A stretch of DNA of 64,000 nucleotides from Haliclystus octoradiatus (taxonomy: Eukaryota; Cnidaria; Staurozoa; Stauromedusae; Haliclystidae), in contig OU744449.1 of the NCBI GenBank assembly GCA_916610825.1, positions 15,884,415-15,948,414 of the forward strand. The letters are read 5' to 3'. Made by a program: the position numbers and the translations under genes. The notes under the pieces were generated by a model. It ran no database searches. It was not told the origin of the DNA and was given only the letters and a program-made list of their open reading frames with translations. The number at the start of each line of letters is the position of its first letter. The stretch's first letter is position 1. This document shows positions 1 to 11,221 of the stretch, one piece after another.

Positions 1-120
1 CGTGAATTGTCTTATTTACAAGTTTCTTTGTCAACTATGTCTGACCGGGCGTTCTTTGTATAGCAATATGTTTGGAGTAAGAGGGACGGCACATTCCTAT
101 AATGTGACTGTCTATATAGC

Positions 121-151
121 TATACTACTACTACTACTATTACTACTACTA
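121..151. repeat. (CTA)n microsatellite
   Basis: A short, slightly interrupted CTA trinucleotide run. Nothing else is recognised in bases 1-300. Confidence 0.8.
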
Positions 152-309
152 TCTTTTGACTTAATGCAAACAAGTATAAATCCACATCCTTTGCGCAAAC
201 ATCATCAAGTAATCACTATTTGGAAAGAGATCAACGTTGAACAAACAAGCTCAGCACCTTGACTAAAAAGACAAGTCGATATAAAAAATCTCATAAGACA
301 CCCTTCTCT

Positions 310-2225
310 TCCAATTGCAGAGAATCAAATCCAAGAAAACAAATTAGATGAAGCTTTGGAAAGTTTAGAAGAAGCATCGGTCTTTTCATGTCCTGTAAAT
401 ATTCCCAAGACAACCAAACATCAACCCTGGTTTGATAAAGATTGTAAGCATGCCAAGAAATTAGTTTTGAATTTATTAATGTAGTCATGCAGTCTCCAAA
501 AGATCAATTATTTCATGACCAGTATAGCTTATCTAGAAAGAAGTACAAATATTTAATTAAATACAAGCAAGCAAACTACAATGAAATGATGTTAATAAAA
601 TTTAAAACAAAGCATAGGCCTACCATGAGCTCTCTTCAAAAAATCCCTTTTTCACCAATCAGCTCCAATCTGCCCTGATATTTTGCATAAGGATTTTAAA
701 GCTCTTTAAGATCCATTCAATTGCTTAACCAACTTCAACGAGTGTGTGTGTTTGATAAATCATTGGATGCTTGATGCAATCAACCCTTTACTGAAGACGA
801 GGTACTGGAAACCATACTCAGAACAGCAAAACATAAAGCTCCAGGGATAGACGACATCACCAATGAACATTAGTATATATTCTGTTGAACAACTATCTAT
901 TAGGCCTACCATTATGGACAACATTTTACAACAAATGCCTTGAACCTACCAGATGGAAAAGCTCCATTATAAAATTCTTTATAAAGGGAAAGGTGTAAAT
1001 GATGATCCTGCGAATTATAGAGGAACTGCTCTACTGTGTTGCCCTTTGAAAATGTTCACATCCTTATTGTAGCCTACATGAGAATAATTGACAATGTTTT
1101 CAATAAAATCCCTTGGAGTCAATCTGGTTTTCAGAAAGGTTTGAACATATTTACGCCAACCAAAATTCTTCTTGATGATGTACAAAATCAGTTCAACGAA
1201 AAAAGACGTGTAATGTATGCAGTATTTGTAGATTTCAAAAAAGCTATTGATTCAGTAAACCGATCAAAGCTGGTAGAGAAGTTAACAATTCAATTTGGTA
1301 TAGATGGACAAATCTTGGAAATGATACAAAATCTTGTAACTTTTAATATCATTTACACAGATGATGGATTACAGCATGCTGATGAAATTGTACAATACCA
1401 TGGCGTAGCTCAAGGTGACTATCTTTCACCAACTTTATCTATTCTCTACATTGCTGATCTTGCATTGTCATTATCAGAAATTTCCAACCTATCATCATTA
1501 TTTTTTCCTGACGATCTTGTATTTTATTTAAATGATGTTTTTGCGATTCAAGCTGCTTTGCATGCTCTTGAGAAATTATTAAGAAATGGTCAGCCATAAA
1601 TCAATTAGTAGTAAATTTGAACAAAACAAAAGCCTTAAAATTTCGTAAAGAAGAATAGACCTACATTTGCCGAAATGATAATTTACAATATCATAATAAA
1701 CGAATGGAATAAGTCAAAGAATATACCTACCTTGGGGTAACTCTTCAAACATCTCTATCATTTCATAAACACATTCAAATGAAAAATCAGAAAGCCTCAG
1801 TATCAATAAATCTTCTAAAACATCTTCCTCGTTTGTTCTTTCAAGTTGCCCTTGAAATATTTAACATGAAGATTGCACCAATTATATTTTATGGTTTTCA
1901 AATCATTGCTCCATATTTCAAATCTCTCCAGATAAATAAAATCAACAGCATTAAATCAAGATTTATGAAGAAAGCCCTGCGATTAACATCATCGTCTTCA
2001 AACTCCCTTCTACATTTACTTTGTCAGACACCAACATTTACAGACCGACTCTCAAGTCAAGTTGTTTTCCATTTTGTCCAAATGAACTTAAAATAAGCAA
2101 TCTCTCAAAACCCAAAATTGGATTGGAAAAGGCGCATTGCTTTCACCAATGGCTAACATCACCTGGTGGAAGTTTAGAAATCAGCCAAATAGTTAAAATT
2201 TTCCGCTTTATTATTATTTTATGAT
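310..2225 (+). pseudogene. Decayed non-LTR retrotransposon (reverse transcriptase remnant)
   Basis: Broken pieces of one non-LTR retrotransposon ORF2 lie in order on the plus strand. Bases 310-482 read as the linker after the endonuclease, with a P-W-F-D-K-D-C motif. Bases 787-870 contain K-A-P-G-I-D-D, the start of the reverse transcriptase. Bases 1036-1599 hold the palm, with F-V-D-F-K-K-A-I-D, then G-V-A-Q-G-D and F-P-D-D-L-V-F-Y where F/Y-A-D-D is expected. Bases 1779-2096 read as the C-terminal thumb region. Several frameshifts and stops separate the pieces, so no product is expected. The N-terminal endonuclease lies upstream or is lost. The clade was not assigned. Confidence 0.85.
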
Positions 2226-2416
2226 GAAACTAAATCTAGCGTTCATATATCCTATCTACACTATCAGTTTTAGCCTTCAAATTAAAAGAATGATAATTAA
2301 AAATTCTCCATGTCATAACTTTAGTTTGATTCTAACGAATGTCATTTACCTTTCAATTTTAGCCGTTTTAAATTAAAATTTAACTAATTTAACTAAATTA
2401 TACTTTATGTCATTAA

Positions 2417-3289
2417 GGCTAGGGTTATATGGACGCACCGAACTCAATTGATTCATTCATTCGAATTAAATCTCATGATAGCGCGCTTCGTATAACATCA
2501 TTCGGCTCATTAACATTCCTCAAAAAACATTAAATGCGTCAAGCTAGCTCCGCACGTCAAGGCTTGACGTGCGGAGCTCTTCTCCATGAATTAAATTCAT
2601 CGCCGCGTTATACGAGCGAGCTATCATCGAACCGAACTAAATACATTCGACTCACGGTGCCGTGACTGAGCTCCTATATCTACCTTATGGCAATAAACCG
2701 GGGGATGTGCAATTCATAAATTATTTTAAAGGATGTTTCCATGGCAATACGATAGAAAGAACATCGCTTTTGGGATGTTGTTATGGTGACTTGTTTATAT
2801 GATTGAAAGGCTGACAGGGAAGCTGATGTATTCCAAAATCATGATTTAAAACATTTTAAAAACGTTTTATTTTAGTCAATCACAATGCATCAGCACTAGA
2901 ATTGGGGTCGCTTTTATCATAATATGTTATTATAATGGAAATTTGCATTTAATTTGCTCTGAGTACAATGCCTTGATAGAACAAAAACTGTCTCCCGTAA
3001 AAATGCTTACAAACCTGTGAGATTACTACTTCATACAAGTTTCAAACTATAGATAGGCAAAATAGAACGGAAAAATCGCTGAAAATGAAAAATAATGCAA
3101 ACAAAACACTCTGGTTTCAAATCATGCGGTATAATTCCAAGAAAACTACTTCCTATCACGTGACATTTTGGCCAGTTTTTAAAGATCGTCGACATTTGGT
3201 TCGTCTGTATAACCCCAAATGCATATTTAATGCAATTCGGTGTCGCACCTAATTCGAATTGAGTTCGGTGCGTCTATATAACCCTAGCC
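2417..3289. mobile_element. PIF/Harbinger-type non-autonomous element, copy 1
   Basis: An 873-bp element bounded by inverted ends starting GGCTAGGGTTATAT, with a 3-bp target duplication TAA at 2414-2416 and 3290-3292. A 3-bp TWA duplication is typical of PIF/Harbinger elements. A near-identical copy lies in reverse orientation at 47545-48416. There is no transposase ORF. An exact 31-nt palindrome with 15-nt arms around one base sits at 2547-2577. The family call rests on the TSD and the ends only. Confidence 0.75.
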
Positions 3290-4310
3290 TAACTTCAGTT
3301 TGTTTCTAACAAAATGTTCAATATTTTCAAATGTAAACACCAGAGCTTCCAACCTTTGGAGTCTCGAAATAGGGACGCTTGGGTGCCGAAGGCATCAGGG
3401 GCATACCCCCGGGAAAGTCTTTGAGCAGTTATGCCTAAATAACAGCTAATGCTGCAATCTGTTCGAATTTTAGCAAAAATAGTCACCCAGAAATTCACTT
3501 AGCTGAATAAGTTGGCAACAAAAGGGATTTAATTTAGTCACATGGAGTAGCCACCAAGGCTTCAAACACACTCAACATGGCTGCTAAAAACGGAGAAGAA
3601 CGTAATGAATTATTGTAAGACATTCCCAGCCTTCATTTCAAAATTTCAATGTCAAAACTGAATAGAAAAAGGGTACAAAATATTTTGTTACACAAATTTA
3701 TATTATTTAGGACATAATCTTGAAATATGATAGACAAAAAAAGACTTTATTATACAATTTATTTTGTAAATAACAAACACGTGAATTATCGGGAGAATTT
3801 GGGAGCAATCGGGAGAGCGGGAGTTTGCTTTCGAAAGCGGGAGACTCCCGATGGGATCGGGAGGGTTGGAAGCTCTGTCTCACATTATTTGCAGCTTTCA
3901 CGAGAGCTATTCAAACCAGGTGAATTGTGTGATATATGACCAATAAACCCTATCCCATAACCTATTCTTCTCTGTTCTGACATTGTTCTGTTGATCAATA
4001 GTTTCTATAGTTTTTCACTTTTTATTTGAGTGAGTTTCGAATATTGAAAAGATGATGTAAAATTTATGGCTATATGAATAGATTGATAAGACAAAAATAA
4101 ACCATTTTGATAAATCAAATGAAACCATTTATTTGTCAACTTTATTAAAAAGTTTTCAACGTCAATTTATCTTCTGCTGAAGTCACCAGTATTAAATTAA
4201 TATTCTCAAATCGACCGTTCCCCTTCGTAAAAAAACAAGATGGCCGCCATGATTGTCAAAACGAGACATGTCATTATCGAAAGGGAGGCAATATCTTTTG
4301 TTTCACAAGT

Positions 4311-4475
4311 TAAAGTAATCATGAAGTAATTAGTAATTAATTACTTTTTTTGGGAAAGTAATTAGTAATTGTAATCAATTACTTTTTAGGCTGAAGTAAT
4401 TAGTAATGTAATTAGTTACTTTTGAGGAAAAGTAATTTGTAATGTAATTTATTACTTTTCAAAAGTAATTCTCAC
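4311..4475. repeat. Imperfect AAGTAATTAGTAAT repeats
   Basis: About five degenerate, partly inverted copies of an AGTAATTAGTAATTACTTT-like unit. It resembles the low-complexity interior of an old transposable element, but no element ends were found. Confidence 0.6.
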
Positions 4476-4834
4476 ATCACTGCTACTGTGATAAAATACA
4501 AAACTACCACACAGCAATAATAAATACCAGCATGAATAAATGCGACGTACTATCACTGTATGTCGTATAGCTGGCTTTGCTATAACAACAACTAATTGAT
4601 ATTCGAGACCCAATGGATAGTGAGCACAATGAAGGCTAAACTGTATCTCATTTATTATTCAATCTACACATAGACAACATAGATAGATTACAGGAATTAT
4701 ATAGGGTGCTGACATGAGACAGTCACATACAGCACATCAAAAAGGATAATACAATATGTACAATGAATCAATAATCTTGATCATTTCCTTGAAGAAATTG
4801 TATAATTCATTTCACATCAAACGTGTAATTGATG

Positions 4835-4879
4835 TACTAGAGAGTGGAATACTAGAGAGTGGAATACTAGAGAGTGGAA
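4835..4879. repeat. 15-bp tandem repeat, three copies
   Basis: Three identical units of TACTAGAGAGTGGAA in tandem. No associated gene. Confidence 0.95.
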
Positions 4880-7370
4880 CATGAATGTCGCTATATGTAC
4901 AAGAAGCAGTCAGTTGAGAGGAAACTAGAACACATTGATTAATCGCTACAAAGTACAAATACTCTTCCAAGTTTCAAAATCCAAAATCATCTGGAATCAA
5001 TAAATACAAATTCGACCCAATCCAAAGACCTAAAATATCACTACCTGGATGCGATCCAATCTGATTGGATTAGCACATCTTTAATACGCAGGTGCAAAAT
5101 AAATGAGGCTCAAAACTTTCAGAGGTTAAATTTGTTATTCACAACTAACATATATATGTACTTTTGGAATGGTCAAATTCTTTAATTATTATATTTTCTT
5201 ATTCGTAATTGACAATATTGTCACTTTAGTTTTACTTTTGTTGTGGGTTTGATTTTAAACACAGCCAAAAAGGTTGAAGGTTGTTCACTTAAATTATACC
5301 TGTCAGATATGACTCTGTGATAGTATGATTAATGTAGATTCTATTACAAAGTTTATATTATAGAGGCCAGAGGGTATGATTCTTCATTACTCAGAAATTT
5401 GGTCCTGATGCTTTTAAGAAAGTTTCTTTTAAATTTTATTTCATTTTATTATTACAAAATATTTCATTAATCATTATCATATGATTTTCACATAGATTTA
5501 TCTTTGGTTGGTGCTACGCAAATAAGTAGGCATATTCCCCTACGAAAAATTTGTTGAGTCCATAACTATTCATGAACCTTAAATACAAGGCTGTTTTACA
5601 AATTCTGGGCAGTAGTCACTTTTCTGAGAAGTTATTTTAAATGTAGTTTTTCGATTTGAATAGGCCTTTCAAGAAACATTAGAATAACTGTTGTGTTGAG
5701 CCGTTTCAACTTTTCAAAGTGCAGTACTATACATACTGATCTTCATACTATACACTTATTTTTGTGCTGCTTTCTCAATTCTTCTTACTGACAATTTTTA
5801 CAGCCTTGATAGTTTGGGCTGAACGTAGCTATAGCTGGTTAAATGACCTGTTTTTCATGAACAATTCATGAATATTTGTTGGTCCATTTAAAATTCAAGA
5901 ACTGTTATCACAGCCTGCATTTTGCGTATACTTTTACGGATTAACCAAAGAGCAGCAGACTAGGTGGCAGCCATGGGCCTTGTGAGAGGATCAAAACAGA
6001 CAAGGAAACTTGCACTAGCGCAAGTTAAATAGGCACCTTCTCTAAACATTCTTGAGCACGAGCTTTACTTAGCGTATACTTTATTTCTAATCATCGATAA
6101 TATAAAGGACACCAATGCCATGTATCCATGCTGTGCTATATCCACGGTGGAACACTTTATCAGAGGATTTTGTTCTGCAAGTAGCCTACATTTCTATGAT
6201 TTTAAACAATATTACAAACATTTACTCTGGCTCAGTGTTGCAAAGTCTACAATACAAATAGATAAGTTTGTTTACTATTTCAGATAAGTTGTTTTTAAAA
6301 ACAATAATTATTAGTTTTCAACTGAATTGAGATACTGTATACAAGGTTGTGGTGTGTGCTTGTGTGTAGTGGAGACCAAAAGCTCTTCCATAATAGTCGC
6401 TCATTAATGTTAGCTTTTTTGTAATTTAATAAATACTATATCAGATCAAAGACAGTGGATCACTAAGCCTATCTATCATCAGTTAGTACCTTAGCCCTTA
6501 CTTGATTGAGTGAGCTCCTTCCCTTACTTTTCTGATTAATGTAGGTTATGGCCTATGATTTGAAGGTAGGCTAGTCTACGAGCAATGACTTTAGAAAATA
6601 TAGACTAGCCTATTCTATGTGTACAATCTATTCATGTTTTGATGTTATATTGATATTATCATATCTTACTATTCAAAGCTGAGTTAGATTACACCATACT
6701 TCATGTTAATTTTTCAAATATCTTCCCTTACCCTGTCCAATATTCAATAGTAGCTATTTAAAAATACACCGTGTACTCTGTCTCTGTTAGACTGTTCGTT
6801 GATTGATAAGTAACAACGTAGACGTGCAAATAATTGATAAATGTTACATCAACTGTACTGGAATTTTACGATGACCAGGATAAGAACTTTGTATCCACAC
6901 AAATTATATTATATGACGATGACTATTGTCGAAAGCTGTTATTTTGAAACTTTAATCTCATTACATTCGGACAAGACCGCCATTTTCTGGCCGCCATCAG
7001 AAATCTCAAAGTCAAGGTTGAGTTTGAAATACAAGTCAAACCGAAGTACAGTCAATCGTGCGAGATTCAGATTAAATTCAGATGTGGCCAAAATATCAGA
7101 CGGGACAGGGTGCTACTGCGCATGACTCCATGCAGCCTGTTGAATATTCTGTTTACCGTTTTTGATGTATTGGGTACATGAAAGAATTGATGGACATTTC
7201 ATGATGTGATAGAGATCACTTGCATTTCCATTGTACTCTTGACAGTAGCAGCAAAACCACAGGTATTCGAACTTTCGATATAATCTTATATCATTTTCAA
7301 GCAATTTGCAAAGGAAATCGATAAACAGTTTTGTATTGCATGAATGCCTGTTACATATATATATATTAAA

Positions 7371-7493
7371 GCTTTAATAATTAATAAACGAGAAAATCAG
7401 ACATTCATATTTGCTACTATTAGTTTCACGCCAAGGTGATCATCAGGCAATTTAATCTGGTCTGATTTTTTCGTTTATTAATTATTAAACAGC
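7371..7493. mobile_element. Small inverted-repeat element (MITE-like hairpin)
   Basis: Arms of about 31-34 nt (AATAATTAATAAACG core, ending ATCAGAC) face each other around a spacer of about 58 bp. The spacer read on the minus strand has a CTGATGA ... GTGAAAC motif at 7423-7446. No clear target duplication was found, so mobility is inferred from the structure only. Confidence 0.55.
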
Positions 7494-9141
7494 TCTGCAT
7501 TTATGGCATCGAGCACTATTGAAACAGCAAAGTACCTTGATATTTATTTACAAGTAAACGAATATACAGTACAAGCCTTCGGCTTGCGGCCTGCGCCCGG
7601 GGCCAGTCAGCCTTCGGCTTCCTCAAAGAGGTCGCTTCGCTCCCGATAGTAGCCTGCAGTATGTCTTGTCAAAGAGAATGTCAATGAAATAAAATAGTCA
7701 TGAGAAGGAATTAAAAATGCAGAACAACATTGATAATTCATTTCAGTTTTGATAATTAATCGTTACATACATGTAAAGCATAGTGAAAAGGAGATAATTG
7801 ATACTCTATTGTACTACATATTTCAAATCAAATATATTTGTAAATATGGGTTATCCATAAGTACATTTTATGTTGACTACATAGTTCAAATGAAATAAAT
7901 ATGGATTGTATGTTAGGTATTGCAGTTAATGAACTTGCTTTCACAATGAAAGGCATTGGCATGTAAATATTATTGCTGTGTCGGTTGAGTGAATCTCAGC
8001 ATGAGTCATTGAGTGATACTGGTAATAACAACAGGTGATTCTGAAATTTGATACAGTAAATTACATAAATGAGAGACCCAAACTCTAATATTTTATTAAC
8101 TTTAGCCAACTTCTCACAGAGAGGACACATGTCTATAACGGTCACCATTCACATACGTCATATAATAATAATTAAAGTAAACAATGTGTGGACACAGTGG
8201 ATGTTGTCATTGTATGGCACATTATAAATGTACATTTCGACAAAAGGATAGAAGGCAGCTAAATTACAACTCCAATTTTGCATTTGTACAACTTACAACT
8301 GCTTGACGACTGAAAAGTACCACACTAATTCTCTGAATTTGTTTATTTGTTATGGGTCAAATCTCTGCGTGTGCAGTGTGGCTAACAGAACAGAACTGCT
8401 GACATAAAACGGTGACACAGTAAATCCTTTCTTCCAACGAAGAACAGTTCGTAACAAATCAAGCTAATATTGGCGATACAGTGACACAGTAATCTCTTCT
8501 GACAACGATGACTTGATAACAAAGTAGGCTATTTGGGATTATGATACTTAAAAGAAAACTAAAAGTAACAATTGCCATCAGAGTCCTGTAAGCCCTCATA
8601 CAACAGGGTAAAAACCACGGTAAAAGTGACTTCGACAGACTTTACATGAAGCATTTAAACATTTAAGTTGTAAAAGACTTACCGAGAATTGTGTCTTCTG
8701 TTTGTGATGTAAAATGGAGTATTGTTGGACCACTTCTCCTTCTAGGCATATTGGAATACTTTAGCAAAATATGATGAAACACTTCTACAAAATATTGGCA
8801 GCCATTAAAATAAAGCGTGCTCTAAAATTCGTGATGTTGCTAGGCATGACGGGATACACCAAGGAAAGCAGTTTATTTTCACATAACTTCCGTCGAAATA
8901 TCACGATTTTGGAAATTTTAATCGCAATTTATGAGCAATTTATAGCATTTTAAACTGTAAAAACAAAACGTCGGATAGCCACAGGCCTATAGATAACCCA
9001 GAAGCGTATAAGAAGTTTGGAAAGTGCTCTGCGGAGAAGGAGTTTAACAATAATGAAACAATGGTGATTTGATCACCGACACGGTTTGCGTATTATTATT
9101 ATTAAACAATAGAAAAACATTAAAGGGGAAAAAACTGTTTT
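7494..9141. other. Non-coding stretch
   Basis: No gene supported. It includes a local GC-rich patch at 7572-7650 with two copies of AGCCTTCGGCTT; the rest is AT-rich. Confidence 0.5.
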
Positions 9142-9215
9142 CACCCGTGATGGGAGTCGAACCCACAACCTTTGAATTAGAAGTCCAACGCGCTAATCCA
9201 TTGCGCCACACGGGC
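9142..9215 (-). tRNA. tRNA-Arg (anticodon TCT)
   Basis: The minus strand folds into a complete cloverleaf. The acceptor stem is GCCCGTG against CACGGGT. The D arm sits within TGGCGCAATGGATTAGCGC. The anticodon stem is TTGGA/TTCAA around loop CTTCTAA, so the anticodon TCT is at 79-81 of the 9100s (9079+100 to 9181: bases 9179-9181), reading AGA arginine codons. The T arm GTGGG/CCCAT closes loop TTCGACT. Internal RNA polymerase III A box and B box (GGTTCGACTCC) are intact and no intron is seen. A run of T on the minus strand downstream (9130-9139 region) could end transcription. CCA is not encoded, as expected for a eukaryotic gene. Confidence 0.93.
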
Positions 9216-9800
9216 ATGTCAAGAAAGAAGATGTTTTGTGCGCAATTCTTAAACAAAGAATCAATGAGCACCGACACTGTAGATTGGATCGACTGTTTGG
9301 AATAAATATAAAACAGAAACGATATTCAACATATCTATGCACGAATCATTTTATTCTGTGTTTGATTTTATCGAAGTTTTTCAGCGATGCGACCCAGCGT
9401 TTTCAATATTTGAGTGTCGTGACATTTATTTGACGCTCTTAAAAGGTTCCAGAGAAAATTTATGTAGCCTAACAACACTTCAAAACATTTTTATTTGGTG
9501 ATTTGTAATCTTCTATAGTTTAGACCATTTTAGAATAATCAAGAGATATACGAGACTTTTTTAATTATTTAATTATTAATAAGAAGATTCATAAGATCAT
9601 AATAAAAGTTCGCATATACTGTAATAAGGAATAAAGTATATTTCCTTACTTTATATGTATCTCAATTTGTTTTCCAAATATCATGCTAGATATACTATTA
9701 ATAATCTAATTACTTCATGTTCATTATCGTCCTATTATAGTATCATTAGTTGTAAGTAATTCACGCAAGAATTGTTCTTACGAATGAGGAACCTGCGTAG
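9216..9800. other. Non-coding stretch
   Basis: No gene supported. Bases 9772-9790 are a 19-nt word that recurs exactly at 24925-24943. Confidence 0.5.
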
Positions 9801-10890
9801 TCCTGCCCCCCCCCCCACCTCTTCAAATTTTGTCCAAAATATCATAAATACTTTGATCAGTAGTTGATCAGTTGTGATCAGGTGTTTTTAAGACTGATCA
9901 AACAAAAGCGTTACAGTTATTAACGATTTTCTTGTGGGGGGCCAGGACTACGCCAGCCCCCCCCCCCCCCACCTCACCAAATTCGAAAATTTATATATCA
10001 AAAGTTTGATCACGCTGTCATAAGTACTGATCACTGATCAGGCATTTATATTGCTGATCAAATTACGATCAACGAAATATTTGCGTTTTAGGCTTAATTT
10101 ATAGCGTAGTCCTGGCCCCCCACCCCACTTGACCACGCCCAAATTTCGAAAATTTTCATGTCAAAAGTTTGATCACGATGTGATCAGTCCTGATCAGGCT
10201 ATAGCTAAACTGATCAATTGAAAATCAAATAGATATTCACGTTCCACGGTACAAAATTACCTTAGTCCTGGCCCCCCACCCCCTTTAGCCACGCCCAATT
10301 TTGAAAATTTTTATATCAAAAGTTTGATCACGATGTGATCAGTCCTGATCAGGCTATAGCTAAACTGATCAACTGAAGATGTAAGAGATATTCACGTTCC
10401 ACTGTACAAAATTACCGTAGTCCTGGCCCCCCACCCCTGAAGCCACGCCCAATTTTGAAAATTTTCATATCAAAAGTTTGATCACGATGTGATCAGTCCT
10501 GATCAGGCATCGACTAAACTGATCAACATAAGACCCAGAAGACATTCACGTTTTTTGTACTCCATTTTAAGCGTCACCCTAGCCCCCCACTTTTTACCAA
10601 ATCTCAATCAATTTCGAAAATTTTCACAACACAAGTTTGATCACGGCTTGATCAGCGCAGAACACGCTAGTATTTTACTGATCAGTCAAAAATTTGATAG
10701 ATAACTTCAAAAAAGCTTAAATGCTAATCAGAAATGTGAAAAAAGTGGTAGAAATATATAATTTTTGCTTTTGATATAATGACTGTTGGGTAGACAAAAA
10801 CTTTCTGTCCGTAGATGATGTTTTTAGAATTCTACATATTCATACTCTATGATATTTTGGACAAAATTTGAAGAGGTGGGGGGGACAGGA
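9801..10890. mobile_element. Minisatellite-bearing element with inverted ends
   Basis: Inverted ends of about 45 bp (TCCTG, a poly-C run, then ACCTCTTCAAATTTTGTCC and onward) occur at 9801-9850 and 10848-10890. Between them are about six imperfect tandem units of 154-163 bp. Each unit has a poly-C block, CGAAAATTTT, then GTTTGATCAC and several TGATCA palindromes. The word GTTTGAT starts at 10004, 10167, 10322, 10476 and 10635. No ORF and no clear target duplication. The element class is unknown. Confidence 0.65.
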
Positions 10891-11084
10891 TGTTGTGCCT
10901 AATGTGCCTTTATTAAATATGTAGGACATTGATTCTAGAATTTGAATGTGAAGTATGCGGTGCGAAGAACACACGATTATATATGAATATACATCTTAAA
11001 GTTATTATGAAACATTTGTATTATCTGTGTCTTTATCTATGATCTATCATACACAGCATTTGGATTGAGACTCGAAGCTCAACA
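10891..11084 (+). repeat. Candidate 5' LTR of gypsy copy B
   Basis: Begins TGTTGTGCC and ends CTCAACA (TG...CA). It is followed at once by TTGGCGCAGTTGATAGG, a plausible tRNA primer-binding site that shares TGGCGCAG with gypsy C. Only one copy is present, so the boundaries are inferred. Confidence 0.45.
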
Positions 11085-11221
11085 TTGGCGCAGTTGATAG
11101 GATAGTTATTATTACGAGATTTACTAATACGAGGACTAAACTCTGCAGACGCAAAACGACTTATCATGCAGCAGAATGTACTAAGCTAATATCTACATTC
11201 GAGACTGTAAAACTAGTTATT

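Larger units (their letters stand above)
3293..7370. other. Non-coding stretch with minor repeats
   Basis: No protein or RNA gene could be supported. Short open frames here match nothing I recognise and lack start context. A run of GGGAG motifs occurs at 3789-3865. The rest is ordinary AT-rich DNA. Confidence 0.6.
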
